Made by a program: the position numbers and the translations under genes | The notes under the pieces: model-generated | What the model saw: only the letters and a program-made list of their open reading frames with translations | The model's database searches: none | What the model was told of the DNA's origin: nothing | Source: Pseudahrensia aquimaris | GTDB taxonomy: Bacteria > Pseudomonadota > Alphaproteobacteria > Rhizobiales > Rhizobiaceae | Length of the DNA: 64,000 nucleotides | Reading direction: 5' to 3' | NCBI RefSeq assembly: GCF_042676045.1 | Contig: NZ_JBHTJV010000010.1 | Coordinates: forward strand, 124,001-188,000 | Shown: positions 35,163 to 45,220 of the stretch, in pieces | Position numbering within the stretch: the first letter of the stretch is position 1 | Layout of the letters: each line of letters begins with the position of its first letter

Positions 35163-36673
35163 ACGCACAGATTAAGCAAGACGATATCAACAAAGCCGTA
35201 TGGGAGGCCTGCGACACGTTTCGTGGCACGGTCGATGGCGCTGTCTATAAAGACTACGTCCTGACGATGTTGTTCCTGAAATACATCAGCGATGTGTGGC
35301 AGGATCATTACAACAATTACAAGAAAGAGTATGGCGACGAACCAGAACTCATTCACGAAATGCTGAAGAATGAACGCTTCGTTCTCCCGCCGTCTGCCAA
35401 TTTCTATGAGCTCTACAAACGCAGGCATGAAGCTGGAAACGGCGAACGCATCGACAAGGCTCTTCATGCAATTGAAGAAGCCAACATCACCAAACTGCGT
35501 GATGTCTTTCAGGACATCAGCTTCAACTCTAACAAGCTCGGCGAAGAGGCGCAGAAGAACGAGCTGTTGAAAGACCTTCTTGAAGATTTTGCCAAGGAGA
35601 AGCTGAACCTCGCGCCAAGCCGTATCGGCAAGCTCGATATTATCGGCAACGCCTACGAATTCCTAATCAAACAGTTCGCAGCGGATTCTGGGCGTAAAGC
35701 TGGCGAGTTCTATACGCCGCCAGAAGTGTCCGAACTCATGGCTGAATTAGTCGCGCCAAAAGAAGGTGATGACATTTGTGACCCTACTTGTGGCTCTGGA
35801 TCACTCTTAATGAAGTGTGGTCAACGTGTTCAGATCGAGAATAACGGCTCAAAAAAATACGCGCTCTACGGTCAGGAAGCGATAGGCAGCACTTGGGCTC
35901 TCGCCAAAATGAATATGTTCCTGCACGGCGAGGACAATCATCGCATTGAATGGGGCGATACGATCCGTAACCCCAAACTCCTGAACAGTGAAGACAGCCT
36001 CAAGCACTTTGATGTGGTTGTCGCCAATCCACCATTCAGTCTTGAAAAATGGGGACATGGAACGGCTGATGCAGATCGGTTCGGGCGTTTTCGGCGTGGT
36101 ATCCCGCCGAAGACGAAAGGTGATTATGCCTTCATCCTTCATATGATTGAGACAATGAAACCGAAGACAGGCCGCATGGCAGTTGTTGCTCCGCATGGTG
36201 TGTTGTTTCGCGGATCATCAGAAGGAAAAATCAGACAAAAGCTCGTTGAGGAAAATATCCTCGATGCAGTGATCGGCCTGCCTGAGAAGTTGTTTTATGG
36301 CACGGGCATCCCTGCTGCGATCTTGGTTTTCCGCAAAAACAAGACCGATAAAAATACGCTGTTCATCGACGCAAGCCGCGAGTTCAATTCGGGGAAAAAT
36401 CAAAACCAGCTTTCCGACGACAATATCGCGAAGATTGTTGAAACCTACCAAGCGCGAGAAAGCGTCGACAAGTACGCCTATCTCGCAACGCCTGAGGAAA
36501 TGGCGGAAAACGACTACAATCTGAACATTCCCCGCTACGTCGACACGTTCGAAGAAGAAGAAGAAATTGATCTGATGGAGGTGCGCGCCGAACGCGTGAA
36601 ACTCAAGGCCGAACTCGCTGAACTGGAAGACCAAATGGACGGCTATCTCAAAGAGTTGGGGTATGCCGTATGA
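35159..36673 (+). CDS. hsdM: Type I restriction-modification methyltransferase subunit
   Basis: 504 aa, full length. The N-terminal HsdM helical region is followed by SAM-binding DPTCGSGSLLMKCGQRVQIE and the N6-adenine catalytic NPPF in VVANPPFSLEKWGHG. With HsdS it methylates adenine in the bipartite target; with HsdR it forms the restriction complex. The ATGA overlaps at both ends place it in the operon between half-S and RhuM. Confidence 0.95.
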   Translation: MNAQIKQDDINKAVWEACDTFRGTVDGAVYKDYVLTMLFLKYISDVWQDHYNNYKKEYGDEPELIHEMLKNERFVLPPSANFYELYKRRHEAGNGERIDKALHAIEEANITKLRDVFQDISFNSNKLGEEAQKNELLKDLLEDFAKEKLNLAPSRIGKLDIIGNAYEFLIKQFAADSGRKAGEFYTPPEVSELMAELVAPKEGDDICDPTCGSGSLLMKCGQRVQIENNGSKKYALYGQEAIGSTWALAKMNMFLHGEDNHRIEWGDTIRNPKLLNSEDSLKHFDVVVANPPFSLEKWGHGTADADRFGRFRRGIPPKTKGDYAFILHMIETMKPKTGRMAVVAPHGVLFRGSSEGKIRQKLVEENILDAVIGLPEKLFYGTGIPAAILVFRKNKTDKNTLFIDASREFNSGKNQNQLSDDNIAKIVETYQARESVDKYAYLATPEEMAENDYNLNIPRYVDTFEEEEEIDLMEVRAERVKLKAELAELEDQMDGYLKELGYAV

Positions 36674-37713
36674 GCGAAGAAAACCAACAGGATTCACCGA
36701 GAGGCGAACTGATCCTCTACCAAACCGAAGATGGTCAGGCAGAAATAAGTCTGCGGGCGATCGACGGTACGGTATGGCTTACTCAGGCAGAGTTGGCAGA
36801 GCTCTTTGCAACAACGCCACAGAACGTCACGCTTCATATAAAAAGCATCTATGAGGACGGCGAATTGCACGAAGAGGCAACTTGTAAGGATTTCTTACAA
36901 GTTCGCAAAGAGGGCGATCGTAATGTCGAAAGAAGGCTAAAACATTACAATCTTGATATGATTTTGGCGGTTGGCTACCGCGTCCGCTCCCCTCGTGGGG
37001 TGCAGTTTCGTCGCTGGGCAAACACCGTCCTCAAGGAATACCTCGTCAAAGGATTTGCGATAGATGACGCGCGGCTGAAACAGGCCGAGCAATGGGACTA
37101 TTTTGATGAATGGTTGGCGCGCATTCGCGATATCCGCGCCTCGGAAAAGCGTTTCTACCAAAAAGTCAAAGACCTCTACACAACCGCCATCGACTACGAC
37201 AAGACATCTGACGAAGCGCAGCTCTTTTTCCAGAAAGTTCAGAACAAGATGCTGTGGGCGGTGACGGGTCATACGGCGGCGGAGCTGATTGCTGGTCGCG
37301 CTGATCCTGTCAAACCCAATATGGGTGTCATGTCCTGGAAAGGATCGATCGTTCGTAAAGGCGATGTCGGTATCGCCAAGAATTATCTCAACTCGGAAGA
37401 GATCGACGAACTGAACCGCATTGTTACTATGTATCTGGATTACGCCGAAGATCAGGCCAAACGTCGTGCACCTGTCACTATGGCGCAATGGGCGGACAAG
37501 CTCGATTCATTTCTCTCTTTCAATGAACGCGATGTGCTGACCCATGCAGGAAAACTGCAAATGAAGGTTGCTCAGAAACTCGCCGCTGATCGCTACGATG
37601 CATTCGATCTCAAACGCAAGGAAGCAGACGTCATCGCCGCCGACGCAGAAGACATCGAAGCCCTCGAAAGCCTAGCAAAGGATTTGGAAGGCAAGAAAGG
37701 CGCAATCGAATGA
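36670..37713 (+). CDS. RhuM-family protein
   Basis: 347 aa. ELILYQTEDGQAEISLRAID and GTVWLTQAELAELFATTPQN are the family hallmark, with a helix-turn-helix-like element, followed by YNLDMILAVGYRVRSPRGVQ and FRRWANTVLKEYLVKGFAID. RhuM was named from a Salmonella pathogenicity island; the molecular role is unknown. Genes of this family recur inside type I R-M operons between hsdM and hsdS, exactly as here, with 4-nt overlaps on both sides. A DNA-binding or complex-associated role is inferred from that placement. Confidence 0.88.
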   Translation: MSEENQQDSPRGELILYQTEDGQAEISLRAIDGTVWLTQAELAELFATTPQNVTLHIKSIYEDGELHEEATCKDFLQVRKEGDRNVERRLKHYNLDMILAVGYRVRSPRGVQFRRWANTVLKEYLVKGFAIDDARLKQAEQWDYFDEWLARIRDIRASEKRFYQKVKDLYTTAIDYDKTSDEAQLFFQKVQNKMLWAVTGHTAAELIAGRADPVKPNMGVMSWKGSIVRKGDVGIAKNYLNSEEIDELNRIVTMYLDYAEDQAKRRAPVTMAQWADKLDSFLSFNERDVLTHAGKLQMKVAQKLAADRYDAFDLKRKEADVIAADAEDIEALESLAKDLEGKKGAIE

Positions 37714-38948
37714 AGTATCGCGGCCAATATCCGAAAGACTGGAATGTCTCGCTCTTGGACGACGTTACTTCCCGCGCAAGCGGTCACACGCCGAACAAAA
37801 ATCATCCTGAATATTGGAATGGCGGCATAAAATGGGTGTCACTCGCTGACTCGTCCAAACTCGACTCTGGGTTAATCGCACACACCGACAAAGAAATATC
37901 ACGGGACGGCTTAAAGCATTCTTCTGCTGTGCTGCTTCCAAAAGGTACGGTAATAATTTCACGTGACGCAGGCGTTGGAAAGTCGGCTGTGTTGGCGGAA
38001 GAAATGGCCGTCAGCCAACATTTTATCGCTTGGAAATGCGATGGCCCAAACCAACTACATAACTGGTATTTGTACAACTGGTTAAGACTCAATAAGCCTG
38101 AGTTTGAACGTCAGGCTATTGGCTCAACGATCAAAACAATTGGCCTGCCTTTCTTTAAGAAAATCAAGATCGCGCATCCGACCTATGAAGAACAACGTCG
38201 CATCGCGGAAATCCTCTCGACTTGGGATCGCGCGATTGAAGCGACGGAAAAACTAATTGCCAATAGCGAAGCGCAAAAGAAGTCGCTGATGCAACAACTT
38301 CTCACAGGCAAAAAACGCCTGCCAGGCTTTGATGGCGAATGGAAATCGGCACGTTTGGATGTCCTTTTCAACTTTAAAAAGGGGCAAGGCATTTCAAAAC
38401 AAGCAGTTTGTGAAGAAGGTGCACATTCATGTGTTCTCTATGGCGAGCTCTACACTCGCTATGGAGAGATCATTGATGAGGTTGCCAGCCGAACAAATTC
38501 CAATGATGGAGTGCCTTCAGTAAGTGGCGACCTTCTTATACCAGCGTCTACGACGACGAGCGGAATCGATCTCGCAAATGTTACGGCTATAGGCGAAAGC
38601 GGCGTAAAACTCGGCGGCGATATCAATATTTTGCGCATGAAGAAACCTAATGTGTGCGCTTCATTTTTTGCGCACTACCTTACCCATGTGATGAAACACA
38701 ATATTGCTTCGCGCGCGCAGGGCATCACTATCATTCATCTTTATGCTGCACACCTCAAAGACCTTGAAGTGCAACTCCCACGCTTAGCGGAGCAGGAAAA
38801 AATCTCTGATGTGATCCTGACTGCGGCAAAAGAAATCAACTCTCAAAAAGAGAAACTGCAAAAATTGAAATCCGAAAAATGTGCTCTCATGCAGCAGCTC
38901 CTAACGGGAAAGCGCCGTGTCGCGATCAATAAGGAGCAAGCCGCATGA
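37710..38948 (+). CDS. hsdS: Type I restriction-modification specificity subunit
   Basis: 412 aa with two target-recognition domains, each followed by a helical spacer ending in a nearly identical motif (KKSLMQQLLTGKKRLPGF at about residue 200 and KCALMQQLLTGKRRVAIN at the end). The first domain begins WNVSLLDDVTSRASGHTPNK. It sets the bipartite DNA target for HsdM and HsdR. Overlaps RhuM and the TIGR04141 gene by 4 nt each. Confidence 0.93.
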   Translation: MKYRGQYPKDWNVSLLDDVTSRASGHTPNKNHPEYWNGGIKWVSLADSSKLDSGLIAHTDKEISRDGLKHSSAVLLPKGTVIISRDAGVGKSAVLAEEMAVSQHFIAWKCDGPNQLHNWYLYNWLRLNKPEFERQAIGSTIKTIGLPFFKKIKIAHPTYEEQRRIAEILSTWDRAIEATEKLIANSEAQKKSLMQQLLTGKKRLPGFDGEWKSARLDVLFNFKKGQGISKQAVCEEGAHSCVLYGELYTRYGEIIDEVASRTNSNDGVPSVSGDLLIPASTTTSGIDLANVTAIGESGVKLGGDINILRMKKPNVCASFFAHYLTHVMKHNIASRAQGITIIHLYAAHLKDLEVQLPRLAEQEKISDVILTAAKEINSQKEKLQKLKSEKCALMQQLLTGKRRVAINKEQAA

Positions 38949-40597
38949 GCAAGTCGCGATCCTTTTCAATTTACCTCCTCAAGGAAGGTTTTGATGCCAC
39001 GAATACGCTGAAAGAAGACAGCACGCTTGAAGATGGAGTCGATGCAAACGACCTGCCCGAAGGCGCGGGTCTTTATGTGCTCGATAGTCAGGAAACACCG
39101 CCTTGGTGGAGAGGTTATTTTGGTATTCAGAAGCACCTGATGCAGACTCTCAAGGGTGCGATCGTATTCTTGCCCGTGAATGATCGAACATTTGCAATCA
39201 CTTTCGGACACGTATTTCATAACCTCAAACCCGAGAGCTATGAGTACGATTTTGGACTTCGTGTTACGCTAAACAGCGTTGATCCTGATCAGCTAAAAAG
39301 CCTGGACTCTTTGATGCCCGAGAATGCAAGGCGGCAGAGAACCCAGCTATCCGTTGGCTCTGATCTAACCCTATTTGATTTTGATCGTGACAGCACAATC
39401 TTGAAGAGCCTGACTGGTAAAGTCAGAGAAGAACTGAAACCGTTTTTCAAGCACGCGACAGGCGCAAGCAGCATTCGAATTAGCTCAGATGTTGGACCTG
39501 CTGGACTGGCTGCGCTTTGCGGTAAATTGCTGGAACTCTATCAGGACGATACATACAAGACTTCGTTTCCTGACATCCAGAATGTTGCCCCAGTCAAAGA
39601 CCCCGTGATTGTTGACGCTCTCAACGCAAAACTGATTGCCGCGATAAGGGCGAAAGAGGACAATGTTGTCCTGACTATCCCTGACATCGTGAATTATGCC
39701 GACGAGATGTATGCGACGTTTGCAGGTGAAGGCGCTGGTCTCGTCTATGACGATGTTTTTATCGATCGGTACTTCGAGTATTTGGATTCAAACGGCTTCA
39801 ACCTGGCGACGATCGACGTAGATGCGCTCAAGAAGCATCATCTCGTGCTCACAAATGAGGCTGGGCAACCGCGCGGCGATCGACCCAGCATTCTAAAATG
39901 TTTGATTTTCGACAGCACGCTCGATGGTGGGGCGGCAAGTTATCACCTATGCGAAGGAAATTGGTATCAGGTCGATGGCAACTATGTCTCAGAACTGTCC
40001 ACGTATCTTGACCCTTTATGCGCTGACACCACGCTTATTGAATACAGCCACGACGACGAAGGTGCTTACAATGATGCTGCGGCAACTGCTGCCTCTTCTC
40101 TTTGCATGGACAAAGAAAACATCGCACCCGCTGGTCAGAAACAAGTCGAACCCTGCGATATTTTCAAGACAGAGAACAATCTCGTTATCCTGCACCATGT
40201 GAAGCGATCAACCGTTTCGGCGATGCTGAGCCATCTGTTTAATCAGGGTTTGAATTCCGTCCAGCTTGTTCGCGATGACTCCGAGGCGTTGGAGAATCTC
40301 AAAGCGCTCGCGGTCGACAAAGCTGCTGATGGTGAAGAAGCTGAGATATTGGCGGCATTCGAAGGCAATCGCTTCAAGGTGGTTTTTCAGATTATTACTC
40401 ACAAAGATAAAACCGCAAAATCTCTGAACCTGCCATTGTTCTCACGCATCAGCCTGAAGCGCACTATGAAGGAGTTGCGCCGAATGGGGATCGATGCGGA
40501 ATTCTGTTTTGTTGAGAACCAGGTGGAAGCTGCTGAAGGCAAAAAGAAACAACGAAAAAAGAAGGCGGATGACGCGCCTGAAGCGGAGGCCGCATGA
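38945..40597 (+). CDS. TIGR04141 / DUF6119 family protein
   Basis: 550 aa. The start FSIYLLKEGFDATNTLKEDS and the central CLIFDSTLDGGAASYHLCEG and NWYQVDGNYVSEL fit the sporadically distributed TIGR04141 family, which occurs in defence islands and has no established activity known to me. The last 25 residues are Lys- then Glu/Ala-rich and look disordered. It is overlapped by 4 nt with hsdS before and the dGTPase-like gene after, so it should be co-translated with them. Confidence 0.78.
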   Translation: MSKSRSFSIYLLKEGFDATNTLKEDSTLEDGVDANDLPEGAGLYVLDSQETPPWWRGYFGIQKHLMQTLKGAIVFLPVNDRTFAITFGHVFHNLKPESYEYDFGLRVTLNSVDPDQLKSLDSLMPENARRQRTQLSVGSDLTLFDFDRDSTILKSLTGKVREELKPFFKHATGASSIRISSDVGPAGLAALCGKLLELYQDDTYKTSFPDIQNVAPVKDPVIVDALNAKLIAAIRAKEDNVVLTIPDIVNYADEMYATFAGEGAGLVYDDVFIDRYFEYLDSNGFNLATIDVDALKKHHLVLTNEAGQPRGDRPSILKCLIFDSTLDGGAASYHLCEGNWYQVDGNYVSELSTYLDPLCADTTLIEYSHDDEGAYNDAAATAASSLCMDKENIAPAGQKQVEPCDIFKTENNLVILHHVKRSTVSAMLSHLFNQGLNSVQLVRDDSEALENLKALAVDKAADGEEAEILAAFEGNRFKVVFQIITHKDKTAKSLNLPLFSRISLKRTMKELRRMGIDAEFCFVENQVEAAEGKKKQRKKKADDAPEAEAA

Positions 40598-41928
40598 CTT
40601 GGTACGAAAGAAGAGAGCCGTGGCAGGCACAGAAAGAGGACGCACGAGAAGCTGGCGATATCGATTACGCCCGCGTCATCCATTCTGCATCGTTCCGCCG
40701 ATTGCAGGGAAAAACTCAGATTCTGAATCTGGGTGATAGCGACTTCTATCGCACCCGTTTAACCCATTCTCTCGAAGTGGCACAAATTGCGAGCGGTTTG
40801 ACCAAGCAAATTGCAAAAGATTACTCGGGCAATCCTATTTGCTCGCACCTCCCCGATCGGACACTTATCCAGGCGATCGGCTGTACACACGATCTGGGGC
40901 ATCCACCTTTCGGTCACGGCGGTGAAGTCGCCTTGAACTATTGTATGCGTGACCACGGTGGCTTCGAAGGAAATGGTCAGACATTGAGAATTCTATCTCG
41001 GTTGGAGAATTTCTCTCAAAGCTCTGGTGCAAATCTCAGCCGCCGTGCGCTCTTAGGCGTTCTCAAATATCCAGCGTCTTTTAACGCAACGAACAATCAA
41101 GTTCCCGCGCTGGAAAAATCTACTACTACGGTTTCGCTAATCGATGTGAAGTGCAGCAAGCCTCCAAAATGTTATTTGGATTCAGAAAACGATGTTGTTG
41201 AGTGGATTCTCAAGCCTCTTTCAGATGCCGAAAGAGATGATTTCCAAGCTGTTGAGCAAAAAGCAGACAAGCACAATAAGACGAATCACAAGTCTCTCGA
41301 CTGCACCATAATGGACGTGGCCGACGATATCTCTTACGGCGTTCACGATTTGGAAGATGCAATCGCAATGCGATTGCTCACCAGAGAAGCGTTCGAGAAC
41401 GCTGTTACGCCCGATAGCTCCACCTCTTTTCTTGATGCATTGAAAGAAAAATATCCGCAGGAATGTGGAAACAACGTGTATGCATATTTCGTGGATATGC
41501 TCTTTGGAGAAAGTGCTACTCGAAAAAGATGCATAAGCCGTCTCATTCACCACCTAATCACGGCGATCGAAGTGGTAGAAAAAGAGGAATTTTCAGAACC
41601 ACTGCTACGCTATCGGGTTCAAGTGAAAGAGCGACAAAGAGCGCTTCTCGATGCCCTTCAAGATGTTGTACGAGATCAGGTAATCCTCAACCCAAGCATT
41701 CAACACTTGGAGTTCAAGGGTCAGAAAATGGTTGTCTCGGTTTTTGAGGCAATGGCATCTGATCCACTCCGCCTTCTTCCGAAAGATGCAAAAATTATCT
41801 TCGAAAAAAGCGGCCAGAACGTAAGAGTGATCTGCGACTACGTTGCAGGAATGACTGATCTTTATCTTCTTAAAACCTATGAACGACTCTTTAGTCCGCG
41901 CATGGGGTCAGTATTTGACAAATTGTAA
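40594..41928 (+). CDS. dGTPase-like HD-domain dNTP triphosphohydrolase
   Basis: 444 aa. The HD phosphohydrolase signature is complete: H in YRTRLTHSLEVAQIASG, HD in IGCTHDLGHPPFGHGGEVAL and D in IMDVADDISYGVHDLEDAI. FRRLQGKTQILNLGDSDFYR is the typical N-terminal segment of dGTPases. The family hydrolyses dNTPs to nucleosides and triphosphate; dNTP-depleting dGTPases are known anti-phage factors. Its place between TIGR04141 and hsdR in one operon suggests a second defence layer rather than housekeeping. Confidence 0.88.
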   Translation: MTWYERREPWQAQKEDAREAGDIDYARVIHSASFRRLQGKTQILNLGDSDFYRTRLTHSLEVAQIASGLTKQIAKDYSGNPICSHLPDRTLIQAIGCTHDLGHPPFGHGGEVALNYCMRDHGGFEGNGQTLRILSRLENFSQSSGANLSRRALLGVLKYPASFNATNNQVPALEKSTTTVSLIDVKCSKPPKCYLDSENDVVEWILKPLSDAERDDFQAVEQKADKHNKTNHKSLDCTIMDVADDISYGVHDLEDAIAMRLLTREAFENAVTPDSSTSFLDALKEKYPQECGNNVYAYFVDMLFGESATRKRCISRLIHHLITAIEVVEKEEFSEPLLRYRVQVKERQRALLDALQDVVRDQVILNPSIQHLEFKGQKMVVSVFEAMASDPLRLLPKDAKIIFEKSGQNVRVICDYVAGMTDLYLLKTYERLFSPRMGSVFDKL

Positions 41929-41941
41929 GGGAGTAAAACTA

Positions 41942-44900
41942 ATGAGCGAAACTCCCAACACAGCAGAGCAATATTCAGCGCATATTCCCGCCCTTCAGAC
42001 CCTAATTTCTTTGGGTTGGACATTCCTGCCCACATCAGATTGCGCCGAGCTGCGGGGTGGGAACAAAGCCGTACTGCTAACGAGCATTCTGATCGATGAG
42101 CTGAAAAAACGGCGCTTCGAATACAAGGGGCGAGAGTACCCGCTTTCCACCAATGCGATCGATCAGATTGTCCGCGATCTTTCAGCACCGCAGATGCAGG
42201 AAGGTCTGCTGACGGCAAATGAAAAAATCTACAATGCCCTGACACTAGGTATGACGGTGACAGAGTTTGTAGAGGGCAAAAAGCACTCTGCAACTATTCC
42301 AATCATCGACTGGGCAAACCCGCAGAACAACAGCCTGATTGTTACTGAAGAGTTCGAAGTTCTCGCTACTGACGGGGTGCATACCCGACGCCCAGATATC
42401 ATATGCTTCGTAAATGGGCTGCCGCTTGCGGTGATCGAGGCCAAACGACCCGATTCAGGCAACCCAAATAAGTCGATGGTCGATGAAGGCATCAGCCAAT
42501 CGATCAGGAATCAAAAGGCGGATGAGATTCCCAATCTATTCGCCTATTCCCAGCTCTTGCTTTCGATCAGCGGGACGGAAGGGCGCTACGGAACAACAAA
42601 GACTCCGAAGAAATTCTGGGCGAAATGGTCTGAAGAAGAAATTGATGAAAGCCATTTCTCAAAGATCAAAAACACTGCGCTCAGTGACGACGCAAAGCGC
42701 TTGCTGTTTGCGGGCAAGCCAAAAAGCATCCAAGACCACTTTGAGGCACTCTGGTCAGGAGTGCAGTTCGTTACAGATCAGGATCGGCTGCTTATCAGCC
42801 TGGTTTCGCCAGAGCGGCTTTTGGAATTTGTCCGCTACTTCATCATTTTTGACCGCAAAGTTGGCAAGGTAGCCGCCCGCTATCAGCAAGCCTTCGGTAT
42901 CAAAGCGTTGATCGATCGGATTTCCGTCATTCGTCCTGATGGCGGTCGTGAGGGTGGTGTGATTTGGCATACTACGGGCTCGGGCAAGAGCTTCACGATG
43001 GTGTTCTTGTGCAAGGCGATGCTTCTTCGACAAGAACTTGCCCAATGCCGTGTCGTCGTTGTCACTGACCGCATTGATCTGGAGAAACAACTTGCGCGCA
43101 CGTTTCTGACTGGTGGCGCTATGGGTGTGTCAAACGCAACCAAGAAGGATGAAAACAGAGCAAAGGCGTCTACTGGTCGGGATCTTGCCAAGCGCATTGG
43201 CAAGGGGAATGAGCGCATCATATTCTCGATCATCAATAAGTTTGGCACGGCTTCAAAATTGCCTGAGTGCTACAATCCCAGCGAAAATCTTATCGTTCTC
43301 GTTGATGAGGGACACCGAAGCCAGGACGGCGAAAATCACGAGCGCATGAAGAAGGCACTTCCAAACGCTGCCTACGTTGCGTTCACAGGCACGCCTTTAC
43401 TGAAGAATGAGAAGACGACCAATAAGTTTGGTCCGATCGTTCATGCCTACACCATGCAGCGTGCTGTTCAGGATGGAACTGTCACGCCTCTGCTCTACGA
43501 AGAACGCCGCCCCGTTTTGGACATCAATGCAAGCGCGATTGATAATTGGTTTGAGAAAATTACAGCGTCCCTGACTGACAAGCAAAAGAGTGATCTGAAA
43601 GAGAAATACGGCAAGAAGGGGCAACTCTACGGGTCAGGAAACCGAATTGAGTTGATCGCTTGGGATATTGCCGTTCACTTTGACGAGAACTTCAAAAAAC
43701 TCGGCAAAGATTTGAAGGGGCAGCTTGCAACAGACAGCAAACTTTCAGCGGTTCGTTACAAGAAGGCATTGGACGCGACGGGGTTGGTGAGCAGCGCAAT
43801 TATCATCTCATCCCCCGATACACGCGAAGGGCATGAAGACGTCGATGAATCAGAGCTGCCAGAAGTCCAACAATGGTGGAAGGACAACGTAAAAGGTGAT
43901 CCCGCAGAGTATGAAAGGCAGGTCATCGAAGATTTTGGAGAGCCTGGTGCTCCCGATATTCTGATCGTCGTAGACAAGCTGCTGACAGGATTTGACGAAC
44001 CGAAAAATGCGGTTCTCTACATCGATAAACCCCTAAAGCAGCACAACCTCATTCAGGCGATTGCGCGCGTAAACCGCCTGCATGACCAGAAGAAATATGG
44101 CCTGCTAATCGACTACAGAGGCATTTTGAAGGAGCTGGATACAGCCATTACGGAGTACCAAGACCTTGCAGAGCGTACTCAAGGTGGTTTTGATGTCGAT
44201 GATATCGAAGGGCTCTATGCCAATGTCTCGACGGAATACAAGCGGCTACCCGCACTGCATGATGCACTTTGGGCGGTTTTCAAATACGTGAAGAACCGTT
44301 CTGATCGGGAACAATACCGCCAGATACTCATACCGAATCTCAGCACGGGTAAAGATGACCAGGTTGTCGACCTCAATCAAAAAGTTCGAGAGGACTTTTA
44401 CGAGGCGCTGACCGAATTCGGGATGTGCTTGAAAATCGCCCTCGGCTCTCGCTCATTCTATGAGGATAAGTCTTTCTCTGAAGCCGATATCCAAACCTAC
44501 AAACGCGATCTGAAGTTCTTCAGCGAGCTGCGTCGAACCGCCAAACAAGATGCCCAGGAAACGGTCGATTTTAGCGCGTATGAAGATCAGATTAGGCGGC
44601 TGGTCGATCGCTACGTGGTGGGAGAGAACATACAGGAAGCAGACGGCGTTTATATCGTCAATGAGCTTGGTAAAAAGGAAGAGCCAGAGAATTGGAGTGA
44701 GGAGAAGACACGCAACGAAACGGACATTATTCGCTCGCGTTTGAAAAGGACGATCGAGCAGGAATTGGCTGACGATCCGTATGCCCAGTCATACTTCTCG
44801 GAGCTGTTGCGCAAGGCGATCGAAGAAGCGAACGCACTCTTTGAACATCCCTTCAAGCAGTATGCTCTTTTCAAAGAACTCGACGAGAAAGTTTCAAACC

Positions 44901-45220
44901 GCGATGTCGAAGGTATCCCTGAATCGCTTTCAGGAAATTCACACGCCGCCGCATATTTCGGTGTGATGAAAATGAAAAATCAAAGCGGAGAAAATCTCGA
45001 AAACGCGACCGATGAGCTTGTGGAGCTGAGCCTCGCCATCGACGAAATTGTGAATGTTGCGGTAGCCGAAAACTCTCTCAACACTCAGAATATCGAGGCC
45101 TCTGTTCGCAAGAAATTGCTTCCGCTCCTGTTCAAAAGATTGGGCTTGGATTCAGCCAAAGACGTTGTCGAGCAAATTGTGGGCATCGTTCGATTGGGTT
45201 TGTCCAAAGGGGCTTTCTAA
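41942..45220 (+). CDS. hsdR: Type I restriction endonuclease subunit R
   Basis: 1092 aa from the ATG at 41942 (GGGAG upstream). N-terminal PD-(D/E)xK nuclease: Asp in TRRPDIICFVNG and ExK in LAVIEAKRPDS. Helicase motor: motif I WHTTGSGKSFTM, motif II LVDEGHRSQDG, motif III AFTGTPLL, motif VI LIQAIARVNRLHD. The C-terminal helical part binds HsdM/HsdS. It translocates DNA and cuts unmodified targets. It follows the dGTPase-like gene after 13 nt. Confidence 0.95.
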   Translation: MSETPNTAEQYSAHIPALQTLISLGWTFLPTSDCAELRGGNKAVLLTSILIDELKKRRFEYKGREYPLSTNAIDQIVRDLSAPQMQEGLLTANEKIYNALTLGMTVTEFVEGKKHSATIPIIDWANPQNNSLIVTEEFEVLATDGVHTRRPDIICFVNGLPLAVIEAKRPDSGNPNKSMVDEGISQSIRNQKADEIPNLFAYSQLLLSISGTEGRYGTTKTPKKFWAKWSEEEIDESHFSKIKNTALSDDAKRLLFAGKPKSIQDHFEALWSGVQFVTDQDRLLISLVSPERLLEFVRYFIIFDRKVGKVAARYQQAFGIKALIDRISVIRPDGGREGGVIWHTTGSGKSFTMVFLCKAMLLRQELAQCRVVVVTDRIDLEKQLARTFLTGGAMGVSNATKKDENRAKASTGRDLAKRIGKGNERIIFSIINKFGTASKLPECYNPSENLIVLVDEGHRSQDGENHERMKKALPNAAYVAFTGTPLLKNEKTTNKFGPIVHAYTMQRAVQDGTVTPLLYEERRPVLDINASAIDNWFEKITASLTDKQKSDLKEKYGKKGQLYGSGNRIELIAWDIAVHFDENFKKLGKDLKGQLATDSKLSAVRYKKALDATGLVSSAIIISSPDTREGHEDVDESELPEVQQWWKDNVKGDPAEYERQVIEDFGEPGAPDILIVVDKLLTGFDEPKNAVLYIDKPLKQHNLIQAIARVNRLHDQKKYGLLIDYRGILKELDTAITEYQDLAERTQGGFDVDDIEGLYANVSTEYKRLPALHDALWAVFKYVKNRSDREQYRQILIPNLSTGKDDQVVDLNQKVREDFYEALTEFGMCLKIALGSRSFYEDKSFSEADIQTYKRDLKFFSELRRTAKQDAQETVDFSAYEDQIRRLVDRYVVGENIQEADGVYIVNELGKKEEPENWSEEKTRNETDIIRSRLKRTIEQELADDPYAQSYFSELLRKAIEEANALFEHPFKQYALFKELDEKVSNRDVEGIPESLSGNSHAAAYFGVMKMKNQSGENLENATDELVELSLAIDEIVNVAVAENSLNTQNIEASVRKKLLPLLFKRLGLDSAKDVVEQIVGIVRLGLSKGAF

